Below, piece after piece: positions 6,243 to 6,634 of a stretch of 6,634 nucleotides of DNA; position 1 is the first letter of the stretch; every line of letters begins with the position of its first letter. Under the pieces are notes generated by a model. That model was given only the letters and a program-made list of their open reading frames with translations, searched no databases and was not told the origin of the DNA. The stretch lies in NCBI GenBank assembly GCA_016763045.1, contig JAESUN010000214.1, positions 1 to 6,634 of the forward strand. Reading direction: 5' to 3'. This DNA comes from Opitutaceae bacterium. Its GTDB lineage: Bacteria; Verrucomicrobiota; Verrucomicrobiia; Opitutales; Opitutaceae. The translations under genes were made by a program, and so were the position numbers.

Positions 6243-6634
6243 TCAGGATTTAAGGGTAAGGGCGTAAGCGATTGCATGATCGAGATGGATGCGAAGCATG
6301 TAAGCGCCTTCGGGAAGGTTATTTAATGTGTGGTTTTTCCAACGAATGGAATGGTGAAGGCTATCACCAGAAAGCACGATAGCTTCGTCTTGTGAGTAAC
6401 CTCGTACCCGATAACCGGATGTATCGAGTAATTCGACTTGAATGGAACCTTCTGAGGCATCTGCATTCAGAGTGATTGTCTGGATCTTCGTCAGATCAAT
6501 TGGTTTGAGTGTAATCTGCCCCCTATGTTCAAGAGGTTGTCGTAATGTTGGTTGATCGCTTAGTGGAAGCGGCCGGATGCCGGTGAATCGATCTTTGGGG
6601 ATAGAGGCCATGCCGATACCCGTCAGCTTTCCGC
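6243..6634 (-). CDS. Paralogue of the adjacent beta-propeller protein, C-terminal part only
   Basis: The frame is open to the right edge of the window, so the gene begins outside. The in-frame ATG at 6611 is very likely internal, because the residues around it (GIGMASIPKDRFTGIRP) align with the entry into the C-terminal domain of the next gene (HTIRQDGFVSLNAP). About 130 residues are seen. They match that domain along its length: GSIQVELLDTSGYRVRGYS against GSVQVEIQDIDGKPLDGYR, then SLHHSIRWK against IERTVSWEQ, and a final LRIHLDHAIAYALTL against LRFILKDADLYAMRF. The missing N-terminal part is therefore expected, by inference, to be a similar propeller. It is followed after 8 bases by its paralogue on the same strand, and the two are probably cotranscribed. 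Function is unknown. Confidence 0.8.
   Translation of the reverse strand, partial: GKLTGIGMASIPKDRFTGIRPLPLSDQPTLRQPLEHRGQITLKPIDLTKIQTITLNADASEGSIQVELLDTSGYRVRGYSQDEAIVLSGDSLHHSIRWKNHTLNNLPEGAYMLRIHLDHAIAYALTLKS

Noticed and set aside
6243..6611. A complete small gene starting at ATG 6611
   Set aside because: The frame continues past this ATG to the window edge and the residues on both sides align with the inside of the paralogous protein, so it is the end of a larger gene.

Overview
The window reads as part of a chromosome from a PVC-group bacterium (Verrucomicrobiota, Planctomycetota or Lentisphaerota). The reasons are a choline-sulfatase-like enzyme beside an Asp-box-like beta-propeller protein of a type I recall mainly from those phyla, middling GC content, and the absence of strong Shine-Dalgarno sequences at almost every start. 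No 16S or phylogenetic marker is present, so this placement is inference. There are no RNA genes, CRISPR arrays, insertion sequences or phage genes, and no gene-free stretch longer than about 120 bases.

Left part (1-1491, plus strand): the C-terminal half of an M13 (neprilysin/PepO-type) zinc metallopeptidase enters from the left edge with its zinc site intact. A small stand-alone GNAT-fold protein of the YjdJ/NATD1 type follows. These genes run convergently into the rest of the window, with only 10 bases between the two stop codons.

Right part (1502-6634, minus strand, so transcription runs right to left): first comes the C-terminal end of a protein cut by the right edge. Eight bases later is a complete 492-residue beta-propeller protein (GH43/GH32-like fold) whose C-terminal domain is homologous to that fragment. 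A perfect 15-bp inverted repeat lies in the next gap. It is followed by an aldo/keto reductase, a RimJ/RimL-type N-acetyltransferase and a choline-sulfatase-like sulfatase. The last two overlap by 4 bases (ATGA), so they are probably translationally coupled.

Inference on how the genes work together: the minus-strand genes look like a small catabolic cluster acting on a sulfated or acetylated small molecule or sugar. Neither the sulfatase nor the propeller protein has a signal peptide, so both probably act in the cytoplasm on something already imported. The M13 peptidase and the YjdJ-like gene are probably unrelated housekeeping neighbours. I saw no clear evidence of a wholly new system. The points most worth a second look are the paralogous pair with the shared C-terminal domain, the strong inverted repeat without a U-tract, and the sulfatase with Arg at the usual Lys position.
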